NCBI GenBank assembly: GCA_903824045.1
Contig: CAIJVD010000035.1
Location: 1 to 64,000, forward strand
Length of the DNA stretch: 64,000 nt
From: an uncultured Chlorobiaceae bacterium
GTDB lineage: Bacteria; Bacteroidota; Chlorobiia; Chlorobiales; Chlorobiaceae
Direction: 5' to 3'
The notes under the pieces were generated by a model. That model did no database searches. It was not told where the DNA came from and was given only the letters and a program-made list of their open reading frames with translations. The first letter of the stretch is position 1; every line of letters starts with the position of its first letter. Below are positions 34,852-43,254 of this stretch, in pieces. Both the position numbers and the translations under genes were made by a program.

Positions 34852-35856
34852 TCACTTCGTTTTCCACTCGGATGGAGGGACACTCAGAAGCCAGTCGAGG
34901 GTGCGCCCAAACCCCTCTTCAAGAGAAATTCGGGGAGCCCAGCCAAGCTGACGGCGGGCCTTGGAGGTATCGAGTACCACTCTGGAGGAGAGCAGTTCGA
35001 GGGCCTGGAGGGTCAGTACCGGACGGCTCTCAATGCGGGCGAGTTCATGAAAGAGCTCAAGCGAGCGCGCCGCAAAGCGGGCCACGCCTGTCGGCAGGCG
35101 GATAATGGGCGGCCTGCTGCCGATCGCCGCGGCAATACGGGTGCAGAGCCCCTCAAAGGTCAGCTGGTTGCCGTCACTGGCAAGGTAGCCTTCGCCCGAG
35201 GCGGCCGGCGAAAGGGCGGCAAGCATGGTGAGGTCAACAAGGTTGTCGATATAGATCAGGGCGAGCTTGACATTGCGCTCCCAGTAGAACATGATGCCCC
35301 GCCTGATGGCGTCGGCAAGCAGGGGAATGAGCGTCCGGTCGTTCGGGCCGTAGACGAGGGATGGATAGATAATGCAGGCATCCAGCCCCCGCTTCTGATA
35401 CTCCCCTACCGCAGCGGTGCCGCCGAGCTTGGTATCGGGATAGCGCTCTCCCCTTGCGGAGTATGGCATCGATTCGTCAAGACGCTCAAGCCTTGCATGA
35501 TCGAAGACTTCGATGCTGCTCAAATAGACCATCCGACAGGTTCCGCTCTCAAGGCAGGCCTGGCATACCGCCCGGGTCCCCTCAATATTGACCGCCCTGA
35601 ACGACTCCCACTTGCCCCAGTCGGAGGTGATTGCCGCCGCATGAAAGACCAGATCACACCCGGCAACCGCACGACGCACGGCATCATGATCCTCAAGAGA
35701 GCCCTCCACCACCTCAACCCCCCTCTGGCGGAGGGTGGCGGTTGCCGCATTGCCTTTTCGCACAAGCGCCCTTACCCTGAAGCCCTCCTTGAGGCAGCGG
35801 GTGAGAAGATGTGAGCCGATGAAGCCTGTTGCTCCGGTGATCAGTACGGTTTTCAT
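34852..35856 (-). CDS. Extended SDR (NAD-dependent epimerase/3-beta-HSD-like reductase)
   Basis: A 334-residue extended short-chain dehydrogenase. It has TGATGFIGSHL (7-17), DLVFHAAAITSDWG, the catalytic Ser-Ser in VYLSSIEVF and an extended-SDR region with SARGERYPDTKLGG where the usual YxxxK appears as YPDTK (Tyr and Lys spaced correctly). The sequence resembles the 3-beta-hydroxysteroid dehydrogenase/OleD branch that reduces beta-keto or hydroxy acids. It lies 39 bases after a KAS III-like gene on the same strand, so it may reduce that enzyme's condensation product. Substrate unknown. Confidence 0.87.
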   Translation of the reverse strand: MKTVLITGATGFIGSHLLTRCLKEGFRVRALVRKGNAATATLRQRGVEVVEGSLEDHDAVRRAVAGCDLVFHAAAITSDWGKWESFRAVNIEGTRAVCQACLESGTCRMVYLSSIEVFDHARLERLDESMPYSARGERYPDTKLGGTAAVGEYQKRGLDACIIYPSLVYGPNDRTLIPLLADAIRRGIMFYWERNVKLALIYIDNLVDLTMLAALSPAASGEGYLASDGNQLTFEGLCTRIAAAIGSRPPIIRLPTGVARFAARSLELFHELARIESRPVLTLQALELLSSRVVLDTSKARRQLGWAPRISLEEGFGRTLDWLLSVPPSEWKTK

Positions 35857-35895
35857 GGCAGGGTGCTCCTTGGTAAATTGTTTGATAGGTTGAGA

Positions 35896-36891
35896 TTAGT
35901 AGGTCATGATGAGCCCGCCGATTGACAGACCGGCCCCGGTGCCGACGAGCAGAAACCTCTCTCCGCGTTGGAGGCGGCCCTCTCGCACAGCCTCGTAGAG
36001 CGTCGCCGGAATGGAGGCGGCCACACAGTTGCCGAGCCGCTCAAGCGTCCGGACAATCCTCTCTTCGGGCCATCCATAGCGCCGCAGCATCTGCAGCCCG
36101 ACCCTGCTCGGCTGGTGAGGCACCACAAGGTCGATATCGAGCAGGCTTGTAGAGAGGCCAGGAAGAAGCTCTTCGAGAAAGTCGCAGTCAAAGCTCCGTA
36201 CCATGCGAAGCACTGCCGGGCCGTCCATGTGGAAGAGATCGTCAAGCGCATTGTGGCCAGGTTTCGAGGGGTGGCGGGCCGAACCGCCGCCCATGATTGT
36301 GGTCAGATAGGCGCCATCTCCATAGGTGCGAAAGTGGGTGTTCCGAAGAGCCGAGCGCTCCCCTTCGGCGGAGCGGGTGACCACCACCGCCGCGGCGGCG
36401 TCACCGACCAGCGTGGCCGACTCCGGCTCGCTGAGGTTGATGCCGCAGGAGGAGATGTCGGCGCTGGCAATCAGGATGGTTCGGTAGCGGCCAGAAGCGA
36501 TATAGGCCGCCGCCGCATCCATTGCGGCAAGAAAGCTGAGGCAGGTCTGGTTGATGCTCAAGGCGGGAATGCCTGAGCGGCCGAGGCCGAGCTGGCGCTG
36601 AATCAAGGCGCCTGTATCGGGAATTGCCTGCTCTCCCGTTCCCGATGCGTTGATGACCAGGTCAAGCTCATCAGGCCGGAGAGAGGCATCGTCGAGAGCT
36701 TCGCGGGCCGCCTCGGCCGCCATGAACGATGCGCTCTCAAATTCGGCCCATCGGCGCTCACGAACGCCGTTGCGCTGCTCCACCCAGCCCTCGGGAAGGC
36801 CGCAAAGCGCTTCAAGTTCTGAACTTGGCACCACCCGTGAGGGGAGATAACGTCCAGTGCCGATAATTTTTATAGGGAGATCTACTTCCAT
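35896..36891 (-). CDS. 3-oxoacyl-ACP synthase III-like condensing enzyme
   Basis: A 331-residue thiolase-fold enzyme of the KAS III type. The full Cys-His-Asn triad is present: Cys117 in NQTCLSF, His259 in VVPHQPSRVG and Asn288 in GNCVAASIP, so it should condense an acyl thioester with malonyl- or another acyl-thioester. It differs from housekeeping FabH in its opening (KIIGTGRYLPSRVVPSSELEALCG) and lies next to an SDR rather than fab genes. OleA (head-to-head condensation) and PqsD/other secondary-metabolite KAS III enzymes are alternatives. Function is inferred from triad and neighbour only. Confidence 0.87.
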   Translation of the reverse strand: MEVDLPIKIIGTGRYLPSRVVPSSELEALCGLPEGWVEQRNGVRERRWAEFESASFMAAEAAREALDDASLRPDELDLVINASGTGEQAIPDTGALIQRQLGLGRSGIPALSINQTCLSFLAAMDAAAAYIASGRYRTILIASADISSCGINLSEPESATLVGDAAAAVVVTRSAEGERSALRNTHFRTYGDGAYLTTIMGGGSARHPSKPGHNALDDLFHMDGPAVLRMVRSFDCDFLEELLPGLSTSLLDIDLVVPHQPSRVGLQMLRRYGWPEERIVRTLERLGNCVAASIPATLYEAVREGRLQRGERFLLVGTGAGLSIGGLIMTY

Positions 36892-37016
36892 GCAGGGGGA
36901 TGGGGATTACTGAAAAAAAAAGAGGTGCCCGATTACTGAGTGCATCCCTGCAACATCACGCACCGCTTCCCAGTTCCCTCCCTTCCGAAGATGGTGGCCG
37001 GAGTGCACGCGGACGA

Positions 37017-38480
37017 TTATCGCTCCGGAATATGCTCGAGGGTCTCGACCAGGAACTCCCAGAACCTCTGGACCGATGCGATCTCGACTCTTTCGTCCGG
37101 CGAGTGTGGATGACGGATGGTCGGGCCGAAGGAGATCATCTCCAGGCCCGGATAGATGCCGCCGATAATGCCGCACTCCAGACCGGCGTGAACCGCCCGC
37201 GTCTCCGGAACAGGTCCGAACTTCCGCTGATAGGCCTGGCGCATGACCTTCAGAATTGAAGCATCAAGCTCAGGCTTCCATCCGGGATAGCTTCCGTCAA
37301 ACACACTTTCGGCACCAGCCAGGTCAAAGAGGCTCTGCATCATCGACTGCAGATCATCCCTTGCGGAATCGACAGAGCTTCTGAGCAGATTTTCAACAGT
37401 AATGCGGCCATTGTCCGTTCTGACGATGGCAAGGTTATTGGATGTTTCAACCAGCCCCTTCATATCGCTGCTCATGCGCATAACGCCGTTCGGGCAGGCG
37501 TAGATCGCCCGCAGGAAACTGATGAGAACGCCCTCTTCGATCACCCACTCCGCCACGCGGACAGGATGCGCTTCAATATTGAGATCTGGCTCGTCGAGAG
37601 CGAGTTCATGCTTTATTTCGCTGCTCCACACCCGAAGCCGGCCGAGAAACTCCCCAACCGAGTCCGAGGGAATGGCTACATGGGCAACCGATTCGCGCGG
37701 AATTGCATTGCGCAGGCTCCCCCCTTCAATCGAAGCCACAAGAACTCCTGAGCTCCTGTGGCCATGATAGAGAATCCGGTTCATGATCTTGTTTGCATTG
37801 CCGCGGCCCAGCTCAATGTCCATGCCGCTGTGGCCGCCCCTGAGACCAGTTACGGCGATGGCGAACCCTTCGTAGCCATAGGGCAGTAACTGCCTGCTGT
37901 AGCGGAAGATAGTGGTAGCATTGACCGCTCCGGCGCAGCCGATAAAGAGTTCGCCCTCATCTTCCGAATCCATGTTCAGAAGGATCTCGCCCCTCAGCAT
38001 ACCGGGCGTCAGCCCCATGGCTCCGCTCATGCCACGCTCCTCATCAACGGTAAAAAGCGCCTCCAGAGGGCCATGGCGCAACGAGCTCGACCCGAGCACC
38101 GCCATTGCGGCGGCAACGCCCATGCCGTTGTCCGCGCCAAGTGTAGTGCCGTTTGCCCGGACCCACCCGCCTTCAACGAAAGCATCAATGGGGTCCCGTT
38201 CAAAATCGTGGATTGTGCCGCTGTTCTTCTGGGGCACCATATCGAGATGGGCCTGCAGGATCACCCCCTTGCGACGCTCCATGCCCGCCGTAGCCGGCTT
38301 GCTGATGATGAGATTGCCTGCCGGGTCAACGGTTGCCGCCAGCCCGAGAGCGGTGCCGAATCCGGCGATGAGCTCCCTGACTGCCGCCTCCTTGCCGGAG
38401 GGGCGGGGAGTTCGGGTAAGGGCGAAAAAATGTTTCCACACCTCTTCGGGCATAAGCTTGCTGATCGCCTCACTGCTCAC
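37017..38480 (-). CDS. pepD: Cytosol non-specific dipeptidase (PepD, M20 family)
   Basis: A zinc aminoacyl-histidine dipeptidase that recycles dipeptides. With a GTG start at 38480 it has 487 residues, the length of E. coli PepD. Metal ligands: LQAHLDMVPQ (His, with Asp two later), GADNGMG (Asp), the catalytic pair in VDEERGMSGA, and the PepD hallmark NMDSEDEGELFIGCAG. The lid/dimer domain follows in residues about 185-390. GTG 38480 is chosen since GGGAG lies seven bases upstream and it overlaps the preceding gene by 11 bases, suggesting coupling; ATG 38450 is possible, while longer frames to 38657 add unlike sequence. Confidence 0.92.
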   Translation of the reverse strand: MSSEAISKLMPEEVWKHFFALTRTPRPSGKEAAVRELIAGFGTALGLAATVDPAGNLIISKPATAGMERRKGVILQAHLDMVPQKNSGTIHDFERDPIDAFVEGGWVRANGTTLGADNGMGVAAAMAVLGSSSLRHGPLEALFTVDEERGMSGAMGLTPGMLRGEILLNMDSEDEGELFIGCAGAVNATTIFRYSRQLLPYGYEGFAIAVTGLRGGHSGMDIELGRGNANKIMNRILYHGHRSSGVLVASIEGGSLRNAIPRESVAHVAIPSDSVGEFLGRLRVWSSEIKHELALDEPDLNIEAHPVRVAEWVIEEGVLISFLRAIYACPNGVMRMSSDMKGLVETSNNLAIVRTDNGRITVENLLRSSVDSARDDLQSMMQSLFDLAGAESVFDGSYPGWKPELDASILKVMRQAYQRKFGPVPETRAVHAGLECGIIGGIYPGLEMISFGPTIRHPHSPDERVEIASVQRFWEFLVETLEHIPER

Positions 38481-39540
38481 TTCCACGCTCCCGTCTGCGC
38501 AGCAGGTCGACCAGCTCGGTTGTCCTCGCCGCCTGTTTTTCCACCGCTTCGGCAAGGCGTTCCATGGCCGAACGGCGCTCACGCTCCGTAACGGTATCGA
38601 AAAGGATCGGCTTCTGGAACCCTTCCGAGAGCCAGAAAATCCTGCGGCAGCTGCCAATGAGCATCACATAGAAGACCGGCAGCAGCACTTCACCGAGAAC
38701 AAAGGGCAGCTCACGGTAGTACTCGATCACGCTCTGCCAGTCGCCGGCAAAAAGCGAGCCCCACTGAACAAAAAAGTAGAGATAGAGCACCGGATGGAAG
38801 CTGAGGAAGAGACGCATGATTCGCGACTGGCGCTCGAGCGGCGGATCATGCTCGTACTTGGAGAGCAGCCAGGGAAAGTGGCCGACGGTCATGGCCGCGT
38901 TGCGGTCGTTGAGGTAGCGCGCCCCCTGCAGTGCGGAGTCGATAAAGGTGGCAACAAGGCTCAAGAGGCCGGTCGAGAGTATCGTTGCAAGAAAGGCATA
39001 GCTCAGGGCATCGAACTTGAAGGAGCCTGAAAGATAGGGCAGGGTGATGGAGGTCGGCTTGATAACAATAAAGAGCATGGCTATGCCGGCCAGTACAAGC
39101 GAAAAGGTATGGAGCTTGCGGGCATGCTTGAGGCTTTCGATCACAGCTTCGGAGTTGGCGCCCTGCATCGAGTTGCCCGGTGGATCGATCTGCATCAGCG
39201 CTGCGGAGTCGGTGGAGGGAGAGTAGAAACCGTTGACACCGATGGTGCACCCTTTGATGGAGTCGTAACGGGTGGCGGTGTCGATCGTGCTCTTGCTGAG
39301 AACCGCGTGCGTAAGATCGGCTCCCGCGAGATCGGCGCCCCTCAAGTCAGCACCGCTCAGGTCAGCTTCGGCGAGCACCGCCTGGGAGAGACGGGCATGG
39401 CTCAGGTCGGCATGGCGGAGAGAACGACCCTTCAGCAGAGCGCCTTCAAGATCCGGGATAAGCTCCGGACTCTCCTTTCGCCAGCGGTTCCAGAATTTTA
39501 TCCCCTTGTCGAGAGCGGCCAGATGTTCAGCTTGTGCCAT
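38470..39540 (-). CDS. Pentapeptide-repeat membrane protein
   Basis: A 356-residue protein of unknown function. Residues about 38-82 are pentapeptide repeats of the A(D/N)LxxA type (ADLSHARLS, ADLSGADLRGADLAGADL), a right-handed beta-helix. After a linker come hydrophobic segments near residues 148-165, 180-205, 248-268 and 288-305, so the protein is an inner-membrane protein with a cytoplasmic N-terminus. The C-terminal 40 residues form a likely coiled coil. It lies between the P1-nuclease-like gene (30 bases upstream) and pepD, which it overlaps. Similar domain combinations act as ion channels or sensors in other bacteria, but nothing here proves that. Confidence 0.85.
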   Translation of the reverse strand: MAQAEHLAALDKGIKFWNRWRKESPELIPDLEGALLKGRSLRHADLSHARLSQAVLAEADLSGADLRGADLAGADLTHAVLSKSTIDTATRYDSIKGCTIGVNGFYSPSTDSAALMQIDPPGNSMQGANSEAVIESLKHARKLHTFSLVLAGIAMLFIVIKPTSITLPYLSGSFKFDALSYAFLATILSTGLLSLVATFIDSALQGARYLNDRNAAMTVGHFPWLLSKYEHDPPLERQSRIMRLFLSFHPVLYLYFFVQWGSLFAGDWQSVIEYYRELPFVLGEVLLPVFYVMLIGSCRRIFWLSEGFQKPILFDTVTERERRSAMERLAEAVEKQAARTTELVDLLRRRERGSEQ

Positions 39541-39570
39541 AGGAGTGGTGTTGGTTGTGGGTTAGCCCCC

Positions 39571-40290
39571 TCAGTTTCCTGGATTTTTGCCGGCAAAGCG
39601 CAGGATCGCATGAAAAAGCGATGCGCTGTGAACGGCCTGCGTATAGGCTTCCCCGGGTGTCATATCCCGGTTTTCGCGCCGCATTAACTCGCCGAGCAGA
39701 CGGGAGATATTGGCAACCCTGACAATTTCACGCGCAACATCCTCTTCACTGTTGATCGTGACCGGGTAGATTCGCCGCCGGATAGCGTCGACGTTTTCAA
39801 GTGCCTCCTCTTCAATGATACCGTCATTTTTCGTGTGGCGCTCACGATTGAAAGCGTCATACGGGGTGTTATGCAGGGGCATGGAGAGATCGCCGGCATA
39901 GTGCGCAAGGTAGACAAGCGGGTAGTCAGCATATTTCCCTGTCGCCGCCTGCTCCCTGAAATCGCGCAGCGAACCGATGATTGCGCCGTAAAGATGCCCC
40001 TTCTGATCGTCAGGGCGGTTGAACCGTCCGGCCTGCTCGACAACCATCCCGGCAGTTACCTCTTCACCGGCATTATTGTTGAAGTAGTGGTTTTTCTCCT
40101 CTACAGGCCTGAACTGCGCTCTCGATTTCACCACATCGGCCGCGGCCGCGCTCTGCCAACGGCTGAATCCTGCGGCCTGCGCAATGGCAAGATGGGTCCG
40201 GTCATGCCACCCGAAAGCCTCTGAAGCCGCCAACTGCCAGGCAAGCAGCAGGGCTATTACTGCACTCGCTCTGTACATCTTCTTCTGCAT
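39571..40290 (-). CDS. S1/P1 nuclease or zinc phospholipase C-like secreted protein
   Basis: A 239-residue exported protein. From ATG 40290 (with AGGGAGAG three bases before it) it begins with a signal peptide of about 25 residues ending near SEAFG. The mature N-terminus starts WHDRTHLAIAQAAG, and HYAGDLSMPLHNTPYDAFNRERH supplies a His/Asp-rich zinc set typical of the S1/P1 nuclease-phospholipase C superfamily (Trp1, His and Asp ligands of a trinuclear zinc site). A longer frame up to 40335 adds 15 residues before the signal peptide and is rejected. The substrate (nucleic acid or phospholipid) cannot be told. It lies 41 bases after nadA. Confidence 0.8.
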   Translation of the reverse strand: MQKKMYRASAVIALLLAWQLAASEAFGWHDRTHLAIAQAAGFSRWQSAAAADVVKSRAQFRPVEEKNHYFNNNAGEEVTAGMVVEQAGRFNRPDDQKGHLYGAIIGSLRDFREQAATGKYADYPLVYLAHYAGDLSMPLHNTPYDAFNRERHTKNDGIIEEEALENVDAIRRRIYPVTINSEEDVAREIVRVANISRLLGELMRRENRDMTPGEAYTQAVHSASLFHAILRFAGKNPGN

Positions 40291-40331
40291 GGACTCTCCC
40301 TGATAGTGAATGCGTGAGTGAAACCTGGCCC

Positions 40332-41282
40332 TCACACCGACATGTCGAGCATCCGGCGGATCGGCTTCAATGCGGCAATCCGCAGCTCATCGGGCACGGT
40401 GATGTGAGGCGTCCGGTTAAGCATGGCGAGATAGAGCTTTTCGAGCGTATTCTGCTTCATCTGGGTGCAGACGCTGAAGGGGTTTTCGGGATCCTTGGGC
40501 GCCGGAATAAAGGTTTTGCCGGGCGAGCGCTTCTTCATCTCATAGAGAATTCCCGGCTCGGTCGCAACGACAAAGCTTCCGGAAGAGCTTGACTCGGTGT
40601 GCTGCAGCAGCGCCTGTGTCGAACCGATGAAGTGCGCATGGCGAAGCACCTCCTGGCGGCACTCCGGGTGGGCGATAAGCTCGGCCTCGGGATGCTTGCG
40701 GCAGGCCTCGAGCACTGCGCTTTCGCTGAAGGCGTCATGCACGTAGCAGCACCCCTGCCAGAGAAACATCTCACGGCCAAGCTTGCGGGAGATATAGCCG
40801 CCGAGGTTCCGGTCGGGTGCAAAAATAATCGGCTGTTCAGGGGGAATCTGACGGATGATATGCTCGACGTTGGAAGAGGTGCAGGTGATGTCGGAGAGCG
40901 CCTTGATCTCGGCTGTCGAGTTGATGTAGGTGATGACAAGGGCACCGGGATGACTCTCCTTGAACGCGCGGAACTCCTCAGCCGGGCAGCTGTCGGCCAG
41001 CGGGCAGCCCGCGTAGGAGTCGGGCATCAGCACAAGCTTTTCGGGATTGAGGATCTTTGCGGTTTCAGCCATGAAATAGACGCCGGCAAAGACGATGACA
41101 TCGGCACTGTTTTTTTCAGCGGCGCGGGCAAGGGCAAGGCTGTCGCCAACAATATCGGCTACCTGCTGAATTTCGGGAACCGTGTAGTAGTGGGCAAGGA
41201 TCAGGGCGTTCATCTCCTTTTTCAGGGCCCGGATCCGCAGAAAAAGCTCTTCGTGTGAAAGGGTGGCGGCGTCTGTGGTCAT
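40332..41282 (-). CDS. nadA: Quinolinate synthase
   Basis: NadA condenses iminoaspartate with dihydroxyacetone phosphate to quinolinate using an oxygen-sensitive [4Fe-4S] cluster. The 316 residues have [22 protein letters not shown], the Cys in [20 protein letters not shown] and the C-terminal [17 protein letters not shown], which provide the three cluster cysteines. Its partner L-aspartate oxidase, nadB, is 9 kb away, and nadE follows nadB; nadC is not in the window. An anaerobic phototroph suits this enzyme. Assignment is secure. Confidence 0.96.
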   Translation of the reverse strand: MTTDAATLSHEELFLRIRALKKEMNALILAHYYTVPEIQQVADIVGDSLALARAAEKNSADVIVFAGVYFMAETAKILNPEKLVLMPDSYAGCPLADSCPAEEFRAFKESHPGALVITYINSTAEIKALSDITCTSSNVEHIIRQIPPEQPIIFAPDRNLGGYISRKLGREMFLWQGCCYVHDAFSESAVLEACRKHPEAELIAHPECRQEVLRHAHFIGSTQALLQHTESSSSGSFVVATEPGILYEMKKRSPGKTFIPAPKDPENPFSVCTQMKQNTLEKLYLAMLNRTPHITVPDELRIAALKPIRRMLDMSV

Positions 41283-41351
41283 AGTGTCAGGTGGAATCGT
41301 TTGCTGAGAATGGAGAGTGCCGGAAATGGCGGTATTAAGCGGCCAGGGCCC

Positions 41352-41741
41352 TCACTTCAGGTAGTAGTCGAGATCGTCGTCCTCCCTGATCAGAAGCAGG
41401 ATGGCGGAATTCGGCACAATAATGTAGCGTTCCTCCTCGTAGTCGATTTCATAGGAGCTGTTCTGGATGAAGATCGCCAGATCGCCGACCTTTGCCTGAA
41501 GAGGGATATACTGTGCCGCCGAAACACGCTCTTTCCAGGGCTCGTCAGATTCAGGAGGCGGCCCCACAGGGTAGCCCGGTCCGGTTTTGATGACATAACC
41601 GCTCTGAATTTTCTCTTTTTCCTGGACACCGGGAGGGAGGTAGATCCCCGATTTCGTTCTGTCATCAAGAGATTTCGGCTTGATTAAAACTCTATCGCCA
41701 ACAACAACAAATTTATCTGTTATATTTACGTTCTGAGCCAT
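41352..41741 (-). CDS. Divergent GroES-like co-chaperonin
   Basis: A 129-residue protein with the GroES (Cpn10) fold signature: DRVLIKPKSLDDRTKSGIYLPP (read in two parts, residues about 16-37) and a C-terminal EERYIIVPNSAILLLI. Normal GroES has about 97 residues; here a roughly 25-residue insertion (GYPVGPPPESDEPWKERVSA region, residues about 56-77) sits in the middle and there is an acidic tail EDDDLDYY. No groEL lies nearby. It is probably a second, specialised or diverged GroES, a type I have seen annotated in Bacteroidota/Chlorobi. Whether it caps GroEL is unknown. Confidence 0.82.
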   Translation of the reverse strand: MAQNVNITDKFVVVGDRVLIKPKSLDDRTKSGIYLPPGVQEKEKIQSGYVIKTGPGYPVGPPPESDEPWKERVSAAQYIPLQAKVGDLAIFIQNSSYEIDYEEERYIIVPNSAILLLIREDDDLDYYLK

Positions 41742-41899
41742 ATAAATTTCTCTTGACCTGGTGACCGGAAATCGGTTGTGTGAAGAGGAAAAGGTAATAA
41801 AAAATATGCGTCAGCCAAACCGGAGGGCCCCGGCGCAAAAGCCGGCCGGCGGTATTCGGCCTGGCGACAAGCTGATGATATAAAACCTCAATCTGGAAC

Positions 41900-42742
41900 G
41901 TGCAGAAGTTTTTCGCCTTTTTCGTCAGGCACAATGCCTACCTGCTGCTCGCACTCTACTGCGCCATAGCATCACTCTGCATCAAGCTTCAAAACGATGA
42001 CGTCATGACACAGCTGCGTAAAGGCAGCCTGGAGTTTACGGCCTCTCTCGGCGACAAGCTGATGAGCTACAGCTACCTCCTCCACCTCCGGAAGGAGAAT
42101 GACCGTCTGATGCAGATCAACACCGATCTTCTCGCCCGGACACTCAACCTTGAAACAGCCTCAATAGATGACCGGAACCGCCGGAAGCTGATGGCCGACA
42201 CAACCCTCAACGCATCAAGGTTTATTATGGCAAGGGTCGTAGGCCGCCGGTTCAGCGATCGTGAAAACATGCTGCTTATCGACGCAGGGTGGCGAAAAGG
42301 TATCAAGAAAGATATGACCGTACTCACCCCCCAGGGGCTGGTCGGCAGGGTGACGGCGGTATCGGAGCACTATGCACGGGTGATGCCGGTCATTCACTCT
42401 GATTTCAAGGTCTGTGTGGTATCTGACCAAAGTAACGTCATGGGTGTGCTCGGCTGGAGCGGAGGCAGGGAGTTCACGGCGCAGGTCGAGCATGTCCCGA
42501 TCAGCAGCTCGCTCAAGCTTCACGAAAGGATTCTCACCTCCGACTTCAGCACCTTTTCGGTACGGGGCATACCGATTGGAACTGTTGAGCGGATCGTACC
42601 CGACAAGCTCTTCTATACGGTAGATGTAAGGCTCGCAGTTGATTTTTCGTCACTGACCCAGGTTCTTGTAGCTCCTCTGAAAATAGAACGGGAGAAGGTC
42701 GAGATAACCGGTGACAATGGCGCCGGAGAACCGCTTCAATAA
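41900..42742 (+). CDS. mreC: Rod shape-determining protein MreC
   Basis: MreC links cytoplasmic MreB filaments to periplasmic wall synthesis. The 280-residue protein has one N-terminal membrane segment (about 13-30), a coiled coil with LRKENDRLMQINTDLLAR (about 60-77) and a periplasmic beta-rich domain with the conserved GLVGRVTAVSEHYARV and IPIGTVERI. The start is GTG at 41900. mreD follows 17 bases later and mrdA after that, forming mreCD-mrdA; mreB itself is 19 kb downstream. Confidence 0.95.
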   Translation: MQKFFAFFVRHNAYLLLALYCAIASLCIKLQNDDVMTQLRKGSLEFTASLGDKLMSYSYLLHLRKENDRLMQINTDLLARTLNLETASIDDRNRRKLMADTTLNASRFIMARVVGRRFSDRENMLLIDAGWRKGIKKDMTVLTPQGLVGRVTAVSEHYARVMPVIHSDFKVCVVSDQSNVMGVLGWSGGREFTAQVEHVPISSSLKLHERILTSDFSTFSVRGIPIGTVERIVPDKLFYTVDVRLAVDFSSLTQVLVAPLKIEREKVEITGDNGAGEPLQ

Positions 42743-42759
42743 TTATCAGACTCAGCGTT

Positions 42760-43251
42760 GTGACAAAAAATCTTTTTTTGAACATTGGGCTCCTCTGCAT
42801 CATCTCGCTGCTGCAGATCTTCGGGCTCTCCCGACTTTCGCTCTTCCATGTATCGCCTGATGGGCTCTCCATTTTCCTTGCATTTCTGGCCATCACCGTC
42901 GGCCAGAGAACCGGCATGACCTTCGGGTTTGCAGCCGGAACGATCACCGGGCTTCTCTCCGGCAACCTCGGGCTGCACATGCTGTCGAGAACCATTGAAG
43001 GGTTCATTGCCGGATATTTCAACATCCCGGAAGGGAGCCACGCAACGGCAAACCAGAAGAGCCGACGACTCTATTTTGCGGTCGCTGTCGCCACTCTTGT
43101 GGGCAATGCGGTGTTCACTGCAGGATATAACCCGCTGGGCTTCTCTCCGTTTTTCCGTATTGGCGTTCTCGGCCTTCTCCAGGCGCTCCTCTCCCTGGCG
43201 CTGGCCTTTGTCGTCAACCTGCTATTTCTGAAAAAAAACCTTTCGGACTGA
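42760..43251 (+). CDS. mreD: Rod shape-determining protein MreD
   Basis: A 163-residue membrane protein with five or six hydrophobic segments, consistent with MreD, the small partner of MreC. It lies between mreC and mrdA, with the conserved-looking DGLSIFLAFLAITVGQRTGMTFGFAAG (read in parts) for the second and third helices. Start is GTG at 42760. MreD is poorly conserved in sequence, so position in the cluster carries much of the assignment. Confidence 0.87.
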   Translation: MTKNLFLNIGLLCIISLLQIFGLSRLSLFHVSPDGLSIFLAFLAITVGQRTGMTFGFAAGTITGLLSGNLGLHMLSRTIEGFIAGYFNIPEGSHATANQKSRRLYFAVAVATLVGNAVFTAGYNPLGFSPFFRIGVLGLLQALLSLALAFVVNLLFLKKNLSD

Positions 43252-43254
43252 ACA

